A stretch of DNA of 64,000 nucleotides from assembly GCF_011290485.1 (NCBI RefSeq), contig NZ_CP048029.1, positions 62,001-126,000 on the forward strand. The letters run 5' to 3'. Below the pieces are notes generated by a model. The model had not been told where the DNA came from and made no database searches. It was given only the letters and a program-made list of their open reading frames with translations. The position numbers were made by a program, and so were the translations under genes. Each line of letters opens with the position of its first letter. Positions within the stretch are counted from its first letter, which is position 1. Shown here one piece after another: positions 19,351-29,382 of the stretch. This DNA comes from Caldichromatium japonicum. Lineage in GTDB: Bacteria > Pseudomonadota > Gammaproteobacteria > Chromatiales > Chromatiaceae.

Positions 19351-21610
19351 CCTGAACGGGGTGGCTGCCCCTGTCTCCAGCCATGATGCGGCGGCGCCTC
19401 CTGTTCGCTCGCCACCCATCCGTCGCCCTGGTGAGCCGCAGGGCGCTACCCTATCAGTCGCGCCTATCCCCCAGACACATGACCTAGTCAGCGACCTCTG
19501 CGCCTATCTCGAGACCTATCTGCTGCCCGAGCAGATCAGCGAGTGTTATCGCGCCTATCAGTTCAGCGCCAAGGCGCATGAAGGTCAGCAACGCAAATCG
19601 GGCGAGCCCTATATCCATCATCCTCTAGCGGTCGCGCGCATCCTTGCCGAGATGCGCATGGACTATCAGTGTCTGATCGCCGCTCTGCTCCATGATGTCA
19701 TCGAGGATACTCAGATCGACAAGGAACAGCTCGCGGCGGCCTTCGGCCCGGAGGTCGCCGAGCTCGTCGATGGGGTCAGTAAGCTCACCCAGCTTGACTT
19801 CCAATCGCGCGCCGAGGCCCAGGCCGCGAGCCTGCAAAAGATGCTCTTAGCGATGACCCGCGATATTCGGGTCATCGTCGTCAAGCTCGCCGACCGCCTG
19901 CACAACATGCGCACCCTAGGGGCCATAAGCCGCGACTCCCGCCTGCGGATCGCGCGCGAAACCCTGGACATCTATGCCCCAATCGCCAACCGCCTCGGCA
20001 TCAACTGGATCAGGATCGAACTTGAAGAACTCGCCTTCGCCCATTATTGGCCCTGGCGCCGGCGCGTCCTCCATAGTGCCCTGCAGAAACGCAACAGCGC
20101 TGCCCGCATCGAGATGATCAATCTGGTCGAGACGGCCCTCAGACAGGCACTGGCCCAAGAAGGGATCCAGGGACGGGTCGAGGGACGTCAGAAACATCTC
20201 TACGGGATCTATCGCAAGATGCGCGACAAATCGCGGCGTTTCGCTGATCTTGCCGATGTCTTTGGCTTCCGGGTCATCGTCGATCGGGTCGATACCTGCT
20301 ATCGGGTTTTTGGGGTCGTGCACAATCTTTATAAACCGGTGCCGGGCCGCTTCAAGGACTATATCGCCATCCCCAAAGCCAATGGCTATCAATCCCTGCA
20401 TACCGCACTGATCGGCCCGCATGGGATCCAGATCGAGGTCCAGATCCGCACTGAGGAGATGCAGCGCTTAGCCGAATCGGGGATTGCTGCCCACTGGATG
20501 TATAAGACTGGCCTCCAGGGAGCCAATCCGACTGCCTTGGCAGCCGATTGGCTGCAAAACCTGCTTGAGATGCAACGCCAAGCCGGTAACTCGGTCGAGT
20601 TTCTGGAAAGCGTCAAGGTCGATCTCTTCCCCGACGAGGTCTATGTCTTCACCCCAAAGGGCCATATTCTGGCGCTCAAGCGGGGGGCCACCGCGGTCGA
20701 TTTTGCTTATGCCATCCATTCGGATATCGGCAACACCTGCGTGGCTGCGCGCATCGACCGGCGCATGGCCCCCTTGAGTACCCCCCTGCGCAGCGGTCAG
20801 ACGGTCGAGATCATCACCGCCCCCGGCGCGCGCCCAAATCCCGGCTGGCTAAACTTTGTGGTCACAGCCAAGGCGCGGGCCAATATCCGCAGTCAGCTCA
20901 AGAACATCAAACAGCACGAGGCCCAGGCCCTGGGGCGGCGCCTGCTCAATGCCGAACTATCCAATCTAGGTGCAACGATCGAGACGCTCAATACCGTGCG
21001 TCTAGCGGCTTATCTGGAAGAGGTAGGGTTACCGAGCCTCGATGTGCTCTTGAGCGAGATTGGACTTGGTAACCGCCTTGCCCCCTTGGTCGCCCGCCGT
21101 TTGCTCGGCGCCGATGGCGATGAACCAGCACAGCCCACGCGCAGTGATCAGGAGCAGCGCCCAAACCGTTTCGCCATCCGCGGGACCGAGGGGATGGTCA
21201 TCCAATTCGCGCGCTGTTGTCTGCCGATCCCTGGCGACAGCATCATGGCGATCTTCAGTCCAGGCCGCGGGATCGTGGTCCATCGCCTTGAGTGTCGCAA
21301 TCTGGCCCGATTGGATGGGCGGCGCGACCGGCGGCTCGAGGTCGAATGGTCCAGGGACCCAGAAGGGGAGTTTGCTAGCGAAATCCGGGTCGAGGTTAGC
21401 AATCGGCGCGGTGTCCTGGCGGTGATCGCCGGCGCCATCTCCGAGCTGGGCTCGAACATCGAGAACGTCCAGACTCTCGAAAAGGATGGCGTGATGACCG
21501 ACCTGGAGTTCCGGCTGCTGGTGCACGGGCGCGATCACCTCGCCCGGATCATGCGCCGCTTGCGGCGTATCCCCGAGGTCAATCGCATCACCCGGCTCAC
21601 CCGTTCTTAA
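19337..21610 (+). CDS. spoT: Bifunctional (p)ppGpp synthetase/hydrolase SpoT/RelA
   Basis: A 757-residue enzyme with the long RelA/SpoT layout: HD hydrolase domain (HHPLAVA ... LLHDVIEDT, with His119-Asp120 and Glu123-Asp124 intact), synthetase domain ([20 protein letters not shown]), TGS domain ([18 protein letters not shown]), a conserved-cysteine segment ([16 protein letters not shown]) and a C-terminal ACT domain ([19 protein letters not shown]). Both activities are therefore probable. The N-terminus carries about 45 extra residues rich in Pro and Ala before the HD domain. The start at 19337 lies inside the end of rpoZ; a later start is possible, but no ATG is available before residue 105. 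Confidence 0.95.
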   Translation: MTKIDLNGVAAPVSSHDAAAPPVRSPPIRRPGEPQGATLSVAPIPQTHDLVSDLCAYLETYLLPEQISECYRAYQFSAKAHEGQQRKSGEPYIHHPLAVARILAEMRMDYQCLIAALLHDVIEDTQIDKEQLAAAFGPEVAELVDGVSKLTQLDFQSRAEAQAASLQKMLLAMTRDIRVIVVKLADRLHNMRTLGAISRDSRLRIARETLDIYAPIANRLGINWIRIELEELAFAHYWPWRRRVLHSALQKRNSAARIEMINLVETALRQALAQEGIQGRVEGRQKHLYGIYRKMRDKSRRFADLADVFGFRVIVDRVDTCYRVFGVVHNLYKPVPGRFKDYIAIPKANGYQSLHTALIGPHGIQIEVQIRTEEMQRLAESGIAAHWMYKTGLQGANPTALAADWLQNLLEMQRQAGNSVEFLESVKVDLFPDEVYVFTPKGHILALKRGATAVDFAYAIHSDIGNTCVAARIDRRMAPLSTPLRSGQTVEIITAPGARPNPGWLNFVVTAKARANIRSQLKNIKQHEAQALGRRLLNAELSNLGATIETLNTVRLAAYLEEVGLPSLDVLLSEIGLGNRLAPLVARRLLGADGDEPAQPTRSDQEQRPNRFAIRGTEGMVIQFARCCLPIPGDSIMAIFSPGRGIVVHRLECRNLARLDGRRDRRLEVEWSRDPEGEFASEIRVEVSNRRGVLAVIAGAISELGSNIENVQTLEKDGVMTDLEFRLLVHGRDHLARIMRRLRRIPEVNRITRLTRS

Positions 21611-21707
21611 GGTCCAACGCTTGGAATAGGGCGCAATGGACGCCATCTGGGTTCTATCGCTGCCACCGATACCTCCCAGTACATCCTTTTCAACCGAGGA
21701 CCTTTCT

Positions 21708-22127
21708 ATGATCGCATCCCCTGTCGATGAACGCCTGCGCCTGACCCAGTATGTCATGCAGCTTATGGACGACTGGGGGCTGATGGCGCGCGACATCGTC
21801 AGCCTCCTGCGCCTTCCCGAGTCGATCAAGCCGCGCCAGATTGGACGCTTTCGCGACCAGGAGCCCTTTCCCGATGAGCCTCTGATCAATCGGCGCCTGG
21901 CCTATCTGGTACGCATCGATCAGGCCCTCTTAACCTATTTCCCCCGCAACCCCGAGATGCGCCGGCTGTGGATGCGGCGTGCCAATAAACAATTCGGTCA
22001 CCGCGCGCCACTTGCAGTGATGATTGAGGATGGCGAAAGCGGCCTGATCTCGGTACTCTCTTACCTCGATTGCACCTTCGCCTGGGACCTCACCGGCTCG
22101 CGGGCGGACTATCGGCAGGCGGTCTAA
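21708..22127 (+). CDS. Orphan MbcA/ParS/Xre antitoxin-like protein (DUF2384-like)
   Basis: A 139-residue protein. The N-terminal 70 residues ([20 protein letters not shown] and on) look like a helical DNA-binding region. The C-terminal part has the toxin-binding pattern of the MbcA/ParS/Xre antitoxins ([37 protein letters not shown]). These antitoxins normally sit next to a RES-domain toxin, but no such gene is present on either side. The start is set by the ATG at 21708 with GAGGA seven bases upstream; an in-frame ATG at 21636 lacks one. It sits between spoT and hslV on the same strand. A transcriptional regulator is the alternative reading. Confidence 0.7.
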   Translation: MIASPVDERLRLTQYVMQLMDDWGLMARDIVSLLRLPESIKPRQIGRFRDQEPFPDEPLINRRLAYLVRIDQALLTYFPRNPEMRRLWMRRANKQFGHRAPLAVMIEDGESGLISVLSYLDCTFAWDLTGSRADYRQAV

Positions 22128-22144
22128 GTTCAAGATGGATTGCG

Positions 22145-22717
22145 ATGATGGCTCGGTTTCATGGCACCACCATCCTCTCGGTACGGCGCGATGGCAAGGT
22201 CGCGCTCGGCGGCGACGGCCAGGTCTCGCTGGGTGCGACCGTAATGAAGGCCAATGCACGCAAGGTTCGCCGGCTCTATAAAGGCCAAGTCCTGGCTGGT
22301 TTTGCCGGCGCGACAGCGGATGCATTTACCCTGTTTGAACGTTTCGAGGCCAAGCTGGAAAAACATCAGGGTCACCTGATGCGCTCGGCGGTCGAGCTTG
22401 CCAAGGATTGGCGCACCGATCGCCTGTTGCGCCGCCTGGAGGCCATGCTGTGCATCGCCGATGTCAGCACCTCGCTGATCCTGTCGGGGACCGGAGATGT
22501 ACTCGAGCCCGAGCAGGAGATCATGGCCATCGGTTCGGGCGGTCCCTATGCCTTGGCTGCCGCGCGCGCCCTCCTTGCACATACCGAGCTTGACGCACGC
22601 GCGATCGTCGAACAGGCCCTCAAGGTCGCCGCCGACATCTGCGTCTATACCAACCACAACCTGGTCATCGAGGAATTGGCTGGTAAAGACGACGCCGCAA
22701 GCCTAACCTCTCTCTAG
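22145..22717 (+). CDS. hslV: ATP-dependent protease subunit HslV (ClpQ)
   Basis: The proteolytic subunit of the HslVU protease, about 190 residues. After a short propeptide (MMARFHG) comes the mature N-terminal threonine pair in [19 protein letters not shown], the nucleophile of this proteasome-like enzyme. The hallmarks [33 protein letters not shown] and [15 protein letters not shown] are intact. Two adjacent ATG codons (22145 and 22148) can start it. It is followed by hslU at 69 bases. Confidence 0.96.
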   Translation: MMARFHGTTILSVRRDGKVALGGDGQVSLGATVMKANARKVRRLYKGQVLAGFAGATADAFTLFERFEAKLEKHQGHLMRSAVELAKDWRTDRLLRRLEAMLCIADVSTSLILSGTGDVLEPEQEIMAIGSGGPYALAAARALLAHTELDARAIVEQALKVAADICVYTNHNLVIEELAGKDDAASLTSL

Positions 22718-22786
22718 AACCGCGAACAAGCCTTCACCCTCAAGATCGATCTCGTTATGGACAAGCGCTTATCAGATCCTAGCGCC

Positions 22787-24106
22787 ATGTCGGCCATCAC
22801 CCCCCAGCAGATCGTGGCTGAACTCGACAAACATATCGTCGGTCAACACGAGGCCAAGCGCGCTGTGGCCATCGCCTTGCGCAACCGCTGGCGGCGCGCC
22901 CAGATCCCCGAGCCCCTGCATTCCGAGATCACCCCCAAGAACATCCTCATGATCGGGCCTACAGGCGTCGGCAAGACCGAGATCGCCCGCCGCCTGGCCA
23001 AGCTTGCAAACGCCCCCTTCATCAAGGTCGAGGCGACCAAGTTTACCGAGGTCGGGTATGTCGGGCGGGATGTCGAGTCGATCATCCGCGATCTGGCCGA
23101 CATCAGCGTCAAGATGGCGCGCGAACAAGAGATGGCCAAGCTCGCTGACCTGGCTGAGGTTGCTTCCGAGGAGCGTATCCTCGATGCCTTGTTGCCCCAG
23201 GCATCCAGCTTTGAGGGCGATGGGCGGAGCAGCGCGACGCGCGAACGCCTGCGCGGCAAGCTGCGTTCGGGCGAGCTCGACGACCGCGAGATCGAGATCC
23301 AGTTGGCAGCGACCCCGATCGGCATCGAGATCATGGCCCCGCCCGGCATGGAGGAGATGTCGAGCCAGCTCCAGAGCCTGTTCCAAAACCTTGGTCAAGG
23401 GCGCACCAAGCGGCGCAAGCTGCGGATCCGCGAGGCGCGCAAGCTCCTCAAGGACGAAGAAGCCGCCAAAAGGGTCAACGACGAGGAGCTCAAGGTCCGC
23501 GCCTTAGAAAACGTCGAACAAAATGGGATCGTCTTCATCGATGAGATCGACAAGGTCGCACGACGCGAGGGGGTGACCGGGGCCGATGTCTCGCGCGAGG
23601 GGGTCCAACGCGATCTTCTCCCCCTGGTCGAGGGGACCACAGTCTCGACCAAACATGGCGCTGTGCGCACCGATCACATCCTGTTCATCGCCTCCGGGGC
23701 CTTTCATCTCTCCAAGCCCTCGGACCTCATCCCTGAACTTCAAGGTCGGTTGCCGATTCGCGTCGAGCTCAAGGCGCTCACCATCGATGACTTCGTGCGC
23801 ATCCTCACCGAGCCGCACGCCTCGCTCACTGAGCAATACAAGGCGTTGCTTGCGACCGAAGGGGTCAATCTCGAGTTCACCGAGGATGGTATCCGGCGCA
23901 TCGCCGAGATCGCTTGGGAGGTCAATGAGCGGACCGAGAACATCGGCGCACGGCGGCTGCATACGGTCATGGAGCGCCTTCTAGAAGACATCTCGTTCAA
24001 TGCCCCCGAGCTGGATCGGGTGACCATTACCATCAATGCCGTCTATGTCGATCAGAATGTGGCGGGCCTCGCCGCCGATGAAGATCTGTCGCGCTATATC
24101 CTGTAG
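22787..24106 (+). CDS. hslU: ATP-dependent protease ATPase subunit HslU (ClpY)
   Basis: A 439-residue AAA+ unfoldase that feeds substrates to HslV. Walker A GPTGVGKT is at 57-64, followed by [18 protein letters not shown], the pore-loop region; the I-domain insertion and Walker B ([13 protein letters not shown]) are intact. The C-terminal DLSRYIL tail, which docks into HslV, is present. The family alignment ([20 protein letters not shown]) favours the ATG at 22787 over the in-frame ATG at 22757. Confidence 0.97.
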   Translation: MSAITPQQIVAELDKHIVGQHEAKRAVAIALRNRWRRAQIPEPLHSEITPKNILMIGPTGVGKTEIARRLAKLANAPFIKVEATKFTEVGYVGRDVESIIRDLADISVKMAREQEMAKLADLAEVASEERILDALLPQASSFEGDGRSSATRERLRGKLRSGELDDREIEIQLAATPIGIEIMAPPGMEEMSSQLQSLFQNLGQGRTKRRKLRIREARKLLKDEEAAKRVNDEELKVRALENVEQNGIVFIDEIDKVARREGVTGADVSREGVQRDLLPLVEGTTVSTKHGAVRTDHILFIASGAFHLSKPSDLIPELQGRLPIRVELKALTIDDFVRILTEPHASLTEQYKALLATEGVNLEFTEDGIRRIAEIAWEVNERTENIGARRLHTVMERLLEDISFNAPELDRVTITINAVYVDQNVAGLAADEDLSRYIL

Positions 24107-24180
24107 CGCCTGATGCACCCCGTTTGAAAAGGTCCGCATCCCCTGCAACTCATTCAACACAAAACTCGCCGCAGACCCCT

Positions 24181-24543
24181 ATGTCAGTCCCCGTTGAACT
24201 CAATCTCCACCGGTTTTCGCGGATACTCGAGGTAGTCTATGAAGACGGCCAGAGATACAAGCTGCCCTGTGAATATCTGCGCGTCTATTCACCTTCTGCC
24301 GAGGTCCAGGGACACAGCCCGGAGGAGCGGGTCCTCCAGGTCGGCAAGGAAGACGTCGGGATCGACCGCATCGAGCCGGTCGGTCACTATGCCATCTGCA
24401 TCCATTTCGACGACGGCCACAACACCGGCATCTATTCCTGGGACTATCTCTACAAGCTGGCCACCGAGTACGAGTGCCTCTGGCAGGCCTATCTCGCCGA
24501 ACTCGAACGGGCAGGCTATCGGCGCAAGGCCCCTGCCAGTTAA
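24181..24543 (+). CDS. DUF971 protein (gamma-butyrobetaine hydroxylase-like N-terminal domain)
   Basis: A 120-residue single-domain protein. The core LPCEYLRVYSPSAEVQGHSP and HYAICIHFDDGHNTGIYSWDYLYKL is the DUF971 fold, the zinc-containing N-terminal domain of gamma-butyrobetaine hydroxylases, here without the catalytic part. In many gammaproteobacteria it lies between hslU and ubiE, as it does here. Stand-alone copies have been linked to iron-sulfur cluster or ubiquinone biology, but the role is not settled. I use the ATG at 24181; the ATG at 24124 would add 19 unrelated residues. Confidence 0.88.
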   Translation: MSVPVELNLHRFSRILEVVYEDGQRYKLPCEYLRVYSPSAEVQGHSPEERVLQVGKEDVGIDRIEPVGHYAICIHFDDGHNTGIYSWDYLYKLATEYECLWQAYLAELERAGYRRKAPAS

Positions 24544-24955
24544 ACGTCTCGGGTAAGCCTGGCATACCCGAGGTTTGAGCCATCCCCAAAATCATGCGCA
24601 AGCGGCACGTCCCCTCCAGCCGCTTGTGTCATTCTGGCGTAAGCTAAGAGCCTATGAATGATCGAGGGCGGTTTGCGCCAGGCTAGATCCCAGGTTAGGG
24701 AGGCGCCGAATCATTTGCAGCAACGCATCTGGCTGCCCTTGTACTGAGTTTTTTGGATTCCGTTCCAGCTTTCTCTGGAATGCAGTCAATATCCGCAGTC
24801 CTCACCGCCTATTGTCGCATGCGCGACGGCCCTTCGGGGAGGGCGCCTCGCCCCGCAATCTTGAGCAGATCCCGCCGGAATTGCTTAAGATAGCCGCCCA
24901 TCATCCTGGGTACGTTGCAGCGTCCCCATACCTTGAGTCTCAGCGGGGATCAACC
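24544..24955. other. Intergenic gap before ubiE
   Basis: About 410 bases without a convincing gene. Short open frames here do not resemble known proteins. A small hairpin with arms TTCCAG and CTGGAA lies near 24773-24790. The promoter for the ubi genes is presumably inside, but I cannot point to it. Confidence 0.5.
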
Positions 24956-25705
24956 ATGTCCGATCAGCACACTACCGATTTCGGCTACCAGCGGGTTCCG
25001 GTCGAGGAGAAGGCCAAGCGGGTGCGCGCGGTCTTCGATTCGGTTGCCGAGCGCTATGACCTGATGAACGATCTGATGTCGTTCGGCATCCATCGCTTGT
25101 GGAAGCGCCATACCATCGAGCTTGCCGGGGTGCGGCGCGGCCAGAGGGTGTTGGACCTGGCGGCGGGGACAGGGGATCTCGCGGCCCGCTTTGCTGGTCT
25201 GGTTGGGCCAGAGGGACTGGTGGTGATGACCGACATCAATGCCAGGATGCTCAACGAGGGGCGGGATCGTCTGCTCGATCGCGGGCGGGTGGGCAACGTC
25301 GCCTATTGTCTGGTGAACGCCGAGCAGATCCCCTTTGCCGATGATCAGTTCGATTGCATCACCATCGGTTTTGGGCTGCGCAATGTTACCCACAAGCAAA
25401 AGGCGCTTGAAGAGATGTTCAGGGTTTTGAAGCCAGGCGGTCGCGCCCTGGTGTTGGAGTTCTCGCACCCGAGGAGCAAGCCGTTGAGCAAGCTCTATGA
25501 TCTCTATTCGTTCAATGTCCTGCCCACCCTGGGGCGGTTGGTGGTGAATGATCCGGACAGCTATCGCTATCTGGCCGAGTCGATCCGCGTCCATCCGGAC
25601 CAGGAGACCCTGCGGGCGATGATGGAGGCGGCGGGTTTCGAGCGCTGCGACTATTTCAATCTCACCGGCGGCATCGTCGCCATCCATCGGGGTTATAAGC
25701 TGTAA
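24956..25705 (+). CDS. ubiE: Demethylubiquinone/demethylmenaquinone C-methyltransferase UbiE
   Basis: A 249-residue SAM-dependent methyltransferase of ubiquinone (and menaquinone) synthesis. Motif I is [17 protein letters not shown]; the UbiE signatures [17 protein letters not shown] and [24 protein letters not shown] are intact, as is the C-terminal FFNLTGG-like segment ([17 protein letters not shown]). The start is the ATG at 24956 ([10 protein letters not shown]); the frame is open further upstream but without homology. It heads the ubiE-ubiJ-ubiB group. Confidence 0.97.
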   Translation: MSDQHTTDFGYQRVPVEEKAKRVRAVFDSVAERYDLMNDLMSFGIHRLWKRHTIELAGVRRGQRVLDLAAGTGDLAARFAGLVGPEGLVVMTDINARMLNEGRDRLLDRGRVGNVAYCLVNAEQIPFADDQFDCITIGFGLRNVTHKQKALEEMFRVLKPGGRALVLEFSHPRSKPLSKLYDLYSFNVLPTLGRLVVNDPDSYRYLAESIRVHPDQETLRAMMEAAGFERCDYFNLTGGIVAIHRGYKL

Positions 25706-25745
25706 CTCACCACAGCGAGAGCCGGTTTAGCGGCGGAGGTTTTTT

Positions 25746-26390
25746 ATGATGGACTCAGGTCTTCAGATCCCCGATGGGGTCTTAGCGGTGGTGGAGGGGC
25801 TGGTCAATCGCGCCCTGGCCCTGGACCCGGAAGGCGCTGCGGCCTTGGATGAGCTCGCTGGGCGGGTTATCGCGATCGAGGTCAAGGGGTTCGGGACGCG
25901 GGTGACGCTCATCCCCGGTCCCGCTCGCATTCAGCTCTTTAGCTTTTATGACACCGAGCCGGATTGTCTGATCCAGGGCTCGCCCTTTGGGTTGTTGCAG
26001 CTCGTGTTGTCCAAACGCAAGGAGCACCCCTTGGTAACCGGTGAGGTCGAGATCCAAGGCGATGCGACCCTAGCGCATGCCTTGAGCACGGCACTAGGGC
26101 GGCTCGACATTGACTGGGAGGAGCAGTTGGCGCGAGTCATCGGCGATCCCTTCGCCTATCAGGTGGGCAGGAAGATGCGTGCGGTCCAGGGCTGGGCAGG
26201 GCGGACAGCTGAGACGGTTGCCGCCAATCTGACCGAGTATCTGCAAGAGGAGCGCCGTCTGCTCCCAAGTCGCTATGAGGTCGAGGAGTTTTTGCATGAG
26301 GTCGATGTCTTGCGCGATGACGTCGAACGTCTGGAGGCGCACCTTGACCGTCTCGCTCACCGCTTGCAGGAAACTGGTCGCCGATCATGA
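25746..26390 (+). CDS. ubiJ: Ubiquinone biosynthesis accessory factor UbiJ
   Basis: A 214-residue protein with an SCP2-type lipid-binding domain (about residues 10-120, with [30 protein letters not shown]) and a C-terminal coiled-coil ([22 protein letters not shown]). In E. coli UbiJ binds ubiquinone intermediates and organises the soluble Ubi complex. The gene sits between ubiE and ubiB as in other gammaproteobacteria. Two ATG codons in a row start it, and its stop overlaps the ubiB start by four bases. Confidence 0.92.
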   Translation: MMDSGLQIPDGVLAVVEGLVNRALALDPEGAAALDELAGRVIAIEVKGFGTRVTLIPGPARIQLFSFYDTEPDCLIQGSPFGLLQLVLSKRKEHPLVTGEVEIQGDATLAHALSTALGRLDIDWEEQLARVIGDPFAYQVGRKMRAVQGWAGRTAETVAANLTEYLQEERRLLPSRYEVEEFLHEVDVLRDDVERLEAHLDRLAHRLQETGRRS

Positions 26391-28033
26391 TGGGTCCTCT
26401 CCAGGCATTGCGCCTGTTGCGCATCAACTGGATCTTGCTTCGGCATGGCTTGGATGAGGTCATCCTGGCAACCCATCTGTTTCGCCCGCTGCGCTGGATC
26501 AAATATCTGTTACCTTGGCATTGGGTACAACGGGATCTTCCCCCTTATCCAGCGCGCATTCGCAGGGCGTTGGAGGATTTGGGGCCGATATTCGTCAAGT
26601 TCGGCCAGATCCTCTCGACGCGGCGCGACCTCTTGCCGGATGACCTGGCCAATGAGCTCGCCAAGCTGCAAGACCGCGTCCCGCCCTTTAGCGGTGAGCT
26701 GGCGCGCGCCATCATCGAAAAGGCCTGGGGGCGCCCGATCGAGGAGGTGCTGGATCAATTCGACCCCGTGCCCTTGGCCTCGGCCTCGATCGCCCAGGTC
26801 CATACCGGGCGGCTGAAGGACGGGACCGAGGTGGTGGTCAAGGTCCTGCGCCCGGGGATCGAGCGCATCATCCGTCAGGATCTCGCCTTGATGTACACCT
26901 TTGCCCGTCTCGCGCAGCGTTATTGGAAGGACGGACGGCGCCTGCGCCCGGTCGAGGTGGTGAGCGAATACGAAAAGACCATCTATGATGAGCTGGACCT
27001 GCAACGCGAGGCCGCCAATGCCTCGCAACTGCGGCGCAATTGGCTCAATAGCCAGATGCTCTATATCCCCGAGGTCTATTGGGACTGGACGCGGCCCAAT
27101 GTGATGGTCATGGAGCGGATCTATGGCACGCCGGTCAGCGAGGTCGAGCAGCTCAAGGCCCAGGGGATCAGCATGAGGCTCTTGGGCGAACGAGGGGTGG
27201 AGATCTTTTTTACCCAGGTGTTCCGCGATAACTTTTTCCACGCCGACATGCACCCGGGCAATATCTTTGTCGAACCCTCGGGGCGCTATATCTCGATCGA
27301 TTTCGGGATCATCGGGACCCTGACGGCCGAGGATCAGCGCTATCTCGCCGAGAACCTGCTCGCCTTTTTCGAGCGCGACTATCGGCGGGTAGCCGAACTC
27401 CATGTCGAATCGGGCTGGGTCCCACCGGGCACCCGGGTCGATGAGTTCGAATCGGCGATCCGCACCGTCAGCGAACCCATCTTTGAAAAGCCCCTGGCCG
27501 AGATCTCGTTCGGTCATTTCTTGGTACGTCTCTTTCAGACCGCGCGCCGCTTCAATATGGAGATCCAGCCGCAGTTGGTGCTCTTGGAGAAGACCCTGCT
27601 CAATATCGAGGGCCTGGGGCGGCAGCTGTATCCCGAGCTCGATCTTTGGACCACGGCCAAGCCCTATATGGAGCGCTGGATGAGGGAGCAGGTGGGTCTA
27701 AGGGGGCTTGCCGAACGCACCTGGCGCAATGTCTATTCGATCGCAGATCAGGTCCCTGAGCTGCCCCTAGTGGCCTATCGGATGCTGATGGCCTATGACA
27801 AACAATTGCGCCATGCCGAGTTCGAACGCGCCAAACTCCAGCGGGAGGAATCGCCTTCGACCGCGGCCATCGCCTTGCGTGCGATCGGCGGGGCGACGCT
27901 CGTCATCTGCGCGACCCTGATCCTGGTGCTCGGGCCTGGACAGTGGCTTCCTGAACACTTGGCCCTGGTACTGATGACCCTGACCTATCTCGTGGGTGGC
28001 TGGCTCCTCATCGCCGCGGCGCGTACGGCCTAG
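26387..28033 (+). CDS. ubiB: Ubiquinone biosynthesis regulatory ATPase UbiB
   Basis: A 548-residue atypical kinase-fold protein that supports ubiquinone synthesis at the membrane. The family-defining KxGQ motif is seen in [20 protein letters not shown], the A-rich loop in [11 protein letters not shown], the catalytic-site region in [19 protein letters not shown], and the metal-binding DFG in ISIDFGIIG. Two hydrophobic segments close the C-terminus (about residues 500-545), as in other UbiB proteins. It is coupled to ubiJ by an ATGA overlap. Length matches E. coli UbiB (546). Confidence 0.97.
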   Translation: MMGPLQALRLLRINWILLRHGLDEVILATHLFRPLRWIKYLLPWHWVQRDLPPYPARIRRALEDLGPIFVKFGQILSTRRDLLPDDLANELAKLQDRVPPFSGELARAIIEKAWGRPIEEVLDQFDPVPLASASIAQVHTGRLKDGTEVVVKVLRPGIERIIRQDLALMYTFARLAQRYWKDGRRLRPVEVVSEYEKTIYDELDLQREAANASQLRRNWLNSQMLYIPEVYWDWTRPNVMVMERIYGTPVSEVEQLKAQGISMRLLGERGVEIFFTQVFRDNFFHADMHPGNIFVEPSGRYISIDFGIIGTLTAEDQRYLAENLLAFFERDYRRVAELHVESGWVPPGTRVDEFESAIRTVSEPIFEKPLAEISFGHFLVRLFQTARRFNMEIQPQLVLLEKTLLNIEGLGRQLYPELDLWTTAKPYMERWMREQVGLRGLAERTWRNVYSIADQVPELPLVAYRMLMAYDKQLRHAEFERAKLQREESPSTAAIALRAIGGATLVICATLILVLGPGQWLPEHLALVLMTLTYLVGGWLLIAAARTA

Positions 28034-28038
28034 GAAAA

Positions 28039-28060
28039 GGTGTGCGTTGCGTACCCTACA
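28039..28060. repeat. Small repeat of the GGTGCGCA...TACCCTAC type (1 of 3)
   Basis: GGTGTGCGTTGCGTACCCTA, just after ubiB, resembles the palindromes at 29299-29323 and 30840-30856. This copy is imperfect. It may belong to a dispersed intergenic repeat family. Confidence 0.4.
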
Positions 28061-28096
28061 ATCGATCAGGTTATAAGCTTAGTCCGGAGATCCGCC

Positions 28097-29266
28097 ATGC
28101 TCGTTGATGCCTTTGCCCTGCTCGAACATGCCCGCCGCCATGCCTATGCCATCGGTGCCTATGACGTCATCGATACCGCGATGTTGGAGGGCGTCATCCA
28201 AGGGGCGGAGCGCGTTGCCGCCCCGGTGATCCTGAGCCTTGCTGAGGCGCATCTGGACCTCTTCGATGAGGCGGCGCTGATGCGGGCCGTCGTCGATCTG
28301 GCGCAACGCACGCCCTTGCCAGTGGCCATCCATTATGACCACGGATCGAGCCTCGAGCGCCTCGAGCGGGCGACGCGCCTGGGCTATACGAGCCTGATGC
28401 TCGACGCCTCGCATCTTGTCCTCGAGGAGAATGTCGCCGCTACCCGTGCCGCAGCCGAGCTGGCGCATCGCGCAGGGATGCCACTCGAGGGCGAGCTCGG
28501 CTATGTCCCCGGCGAGGAGGGGCGGGATGCCGAGCTCCATCCCGGCGAGATCCGCTATACCGACCCAAAGGAGGCGTGCGACTTCGTCGCTGCGACCGGC
28601 TGCGATTGGCTCGCTGTCTCGATCGGGACGGTGCATGGGCGCTTTCGCGGCGAGCCTAAGCTGGATTTTGCGCGATTAGAGGCAGTGCGCCAGGCTGCCG
28701 GCGTGCCCCTGGTCATCCACGGCGGCACGGGTCTAAGCGATGAGCAGTTTCGGGTGCTCGTTCGCTCGGGGACCAATAAGATCAACTATTACACCGCCCT
28801 GGTCGAGCTCGCTGCCCAGGCCGCGGCCGGTCAGCGGCGGTGGGAGGCGATGCGCAGCGCCGCCGTTTCGGCGATCGCCGCTGAGGTGGCGCGCACCTCG
28901 ACCCTCTGGGGCGCTGCGGGTCAGGCAGACTCGGCGTGCCGCTTCGCCCCGCCGTTGGTGGCTGTCGAGCATGTGATCTATCACAACTGGACCGGGAACG
29001 AGGCCGAACTCCAAGAGATGCAGGCGCGAGGGATCGAGGTCCTGGGGCAGTTGCCCGGGGTTCAGCGCATCCACGCCGGGTACGCTGAGCGCCAGGATGC
29101 CCCCTATCGCTATCTCTGGACCATGACGCTCGCCAATCCGCGCGCCATGCAGGCCTTTCGCGAGGACCCGAGACATCAGGATTACGCTAACGCCTATTTT
29201 CGGCCTTGGGCGGCAGAGCGCATCACCATCGATTTTTTGCACCTATCCAATCCCGAGTCCCTCTAG
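28097..29266 (+). CDS. Class II fructose-bisphosphate aldolase-like enzyme fused to a C-terminal Dabb domain
   Basis: A 389-residue protein of two parts. Residues 1-280 are a zinc-dependent ketose-bisphosphate aldolase, with AIHYDHGSS (zinc His82), SIGTVHGRFRG and VIHGGTGLS (208-212), followed by GTNKINYYTAL. Residues about 288-380 (VEHVIYHNWTGNEAELQEMQ ... YLWTMTLANPRAMQAFREDP) look like a Dabb stress-responsive ferredoxin-like barrel, not a normal part of such aldolases. The start is the ATG at 28097 with GGAG seven bases upstream. The exact sugar phosphate is uncertain: the family includes fructose- and tagatose-bisphosphate aldolases. It stands alone between ubiB and the CBS-DUF294 gene. 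Confidence 0.88.
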   Translation: MLVDAFALLEHARRHAYAIGAYDVIDTAMLEGVIQGAERVAAPVILSLAEAHLDLFDEAALMRAVVDLAQRTPLPVAIHYDHGSSLERLERATRLGYTSLMLDASHLVLEENVAATRAAAELAHRAGMPLEGELGYVPGEEGRDAELHPGEIRYTDPKEACDFVAATGCDWLAVSIGTVHGRFRGEPKLDFARLEAVRQAAGVPLVIHGGTGLSDEQFRVLVRSGTNKINYYTALVELAAQAAAGQRRWEAMRSAAVSAIAAEVARTSTLWGAAGQADSACRFAPPLVAVEHVIYHNWTGNEAELQEMQARGIEVLGQLPGVQRIHAGYAERQDAPYRYLWTMTLANPRAMQAFREDPRHQDYANAYFRPWAAERITIDFLHLSNPESL

Positions 29267-29298
29267 GGTAGGAAGGCGCGATAGCGCTTGCATTTTCG

Positions 29299-29323
29299 GT
29301 AGGGTGCGCACTGTGTACCCTAC
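29299..29323. repeat. Palindromic intergenic repeat (2 of 3)
   Basis: GTAGGGT (29299-29305) and ACCCTAC (29317-29323) are exact inverted arms around an 11-base centre; allowing G-U pairs, the stem extends to 12 base pairs in RNA. It lies between the aldolase and CBS-DUF294 genes and could act as a terminator or be a mobile palindromic unit. Confidence 0.55.
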
Positions 29324-29382
29324 AGGCGCTCGCGTTTTGTGGCATCCTGTTGCCCTCTCACCATCCACTGCGCCGCCAACCC

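Noticed and set aside
26510..27517. 335-codon open frame antisense to ubiB
   Set aside because: Shadow frame typical of GC-rich DNA; ubiB is certain here.
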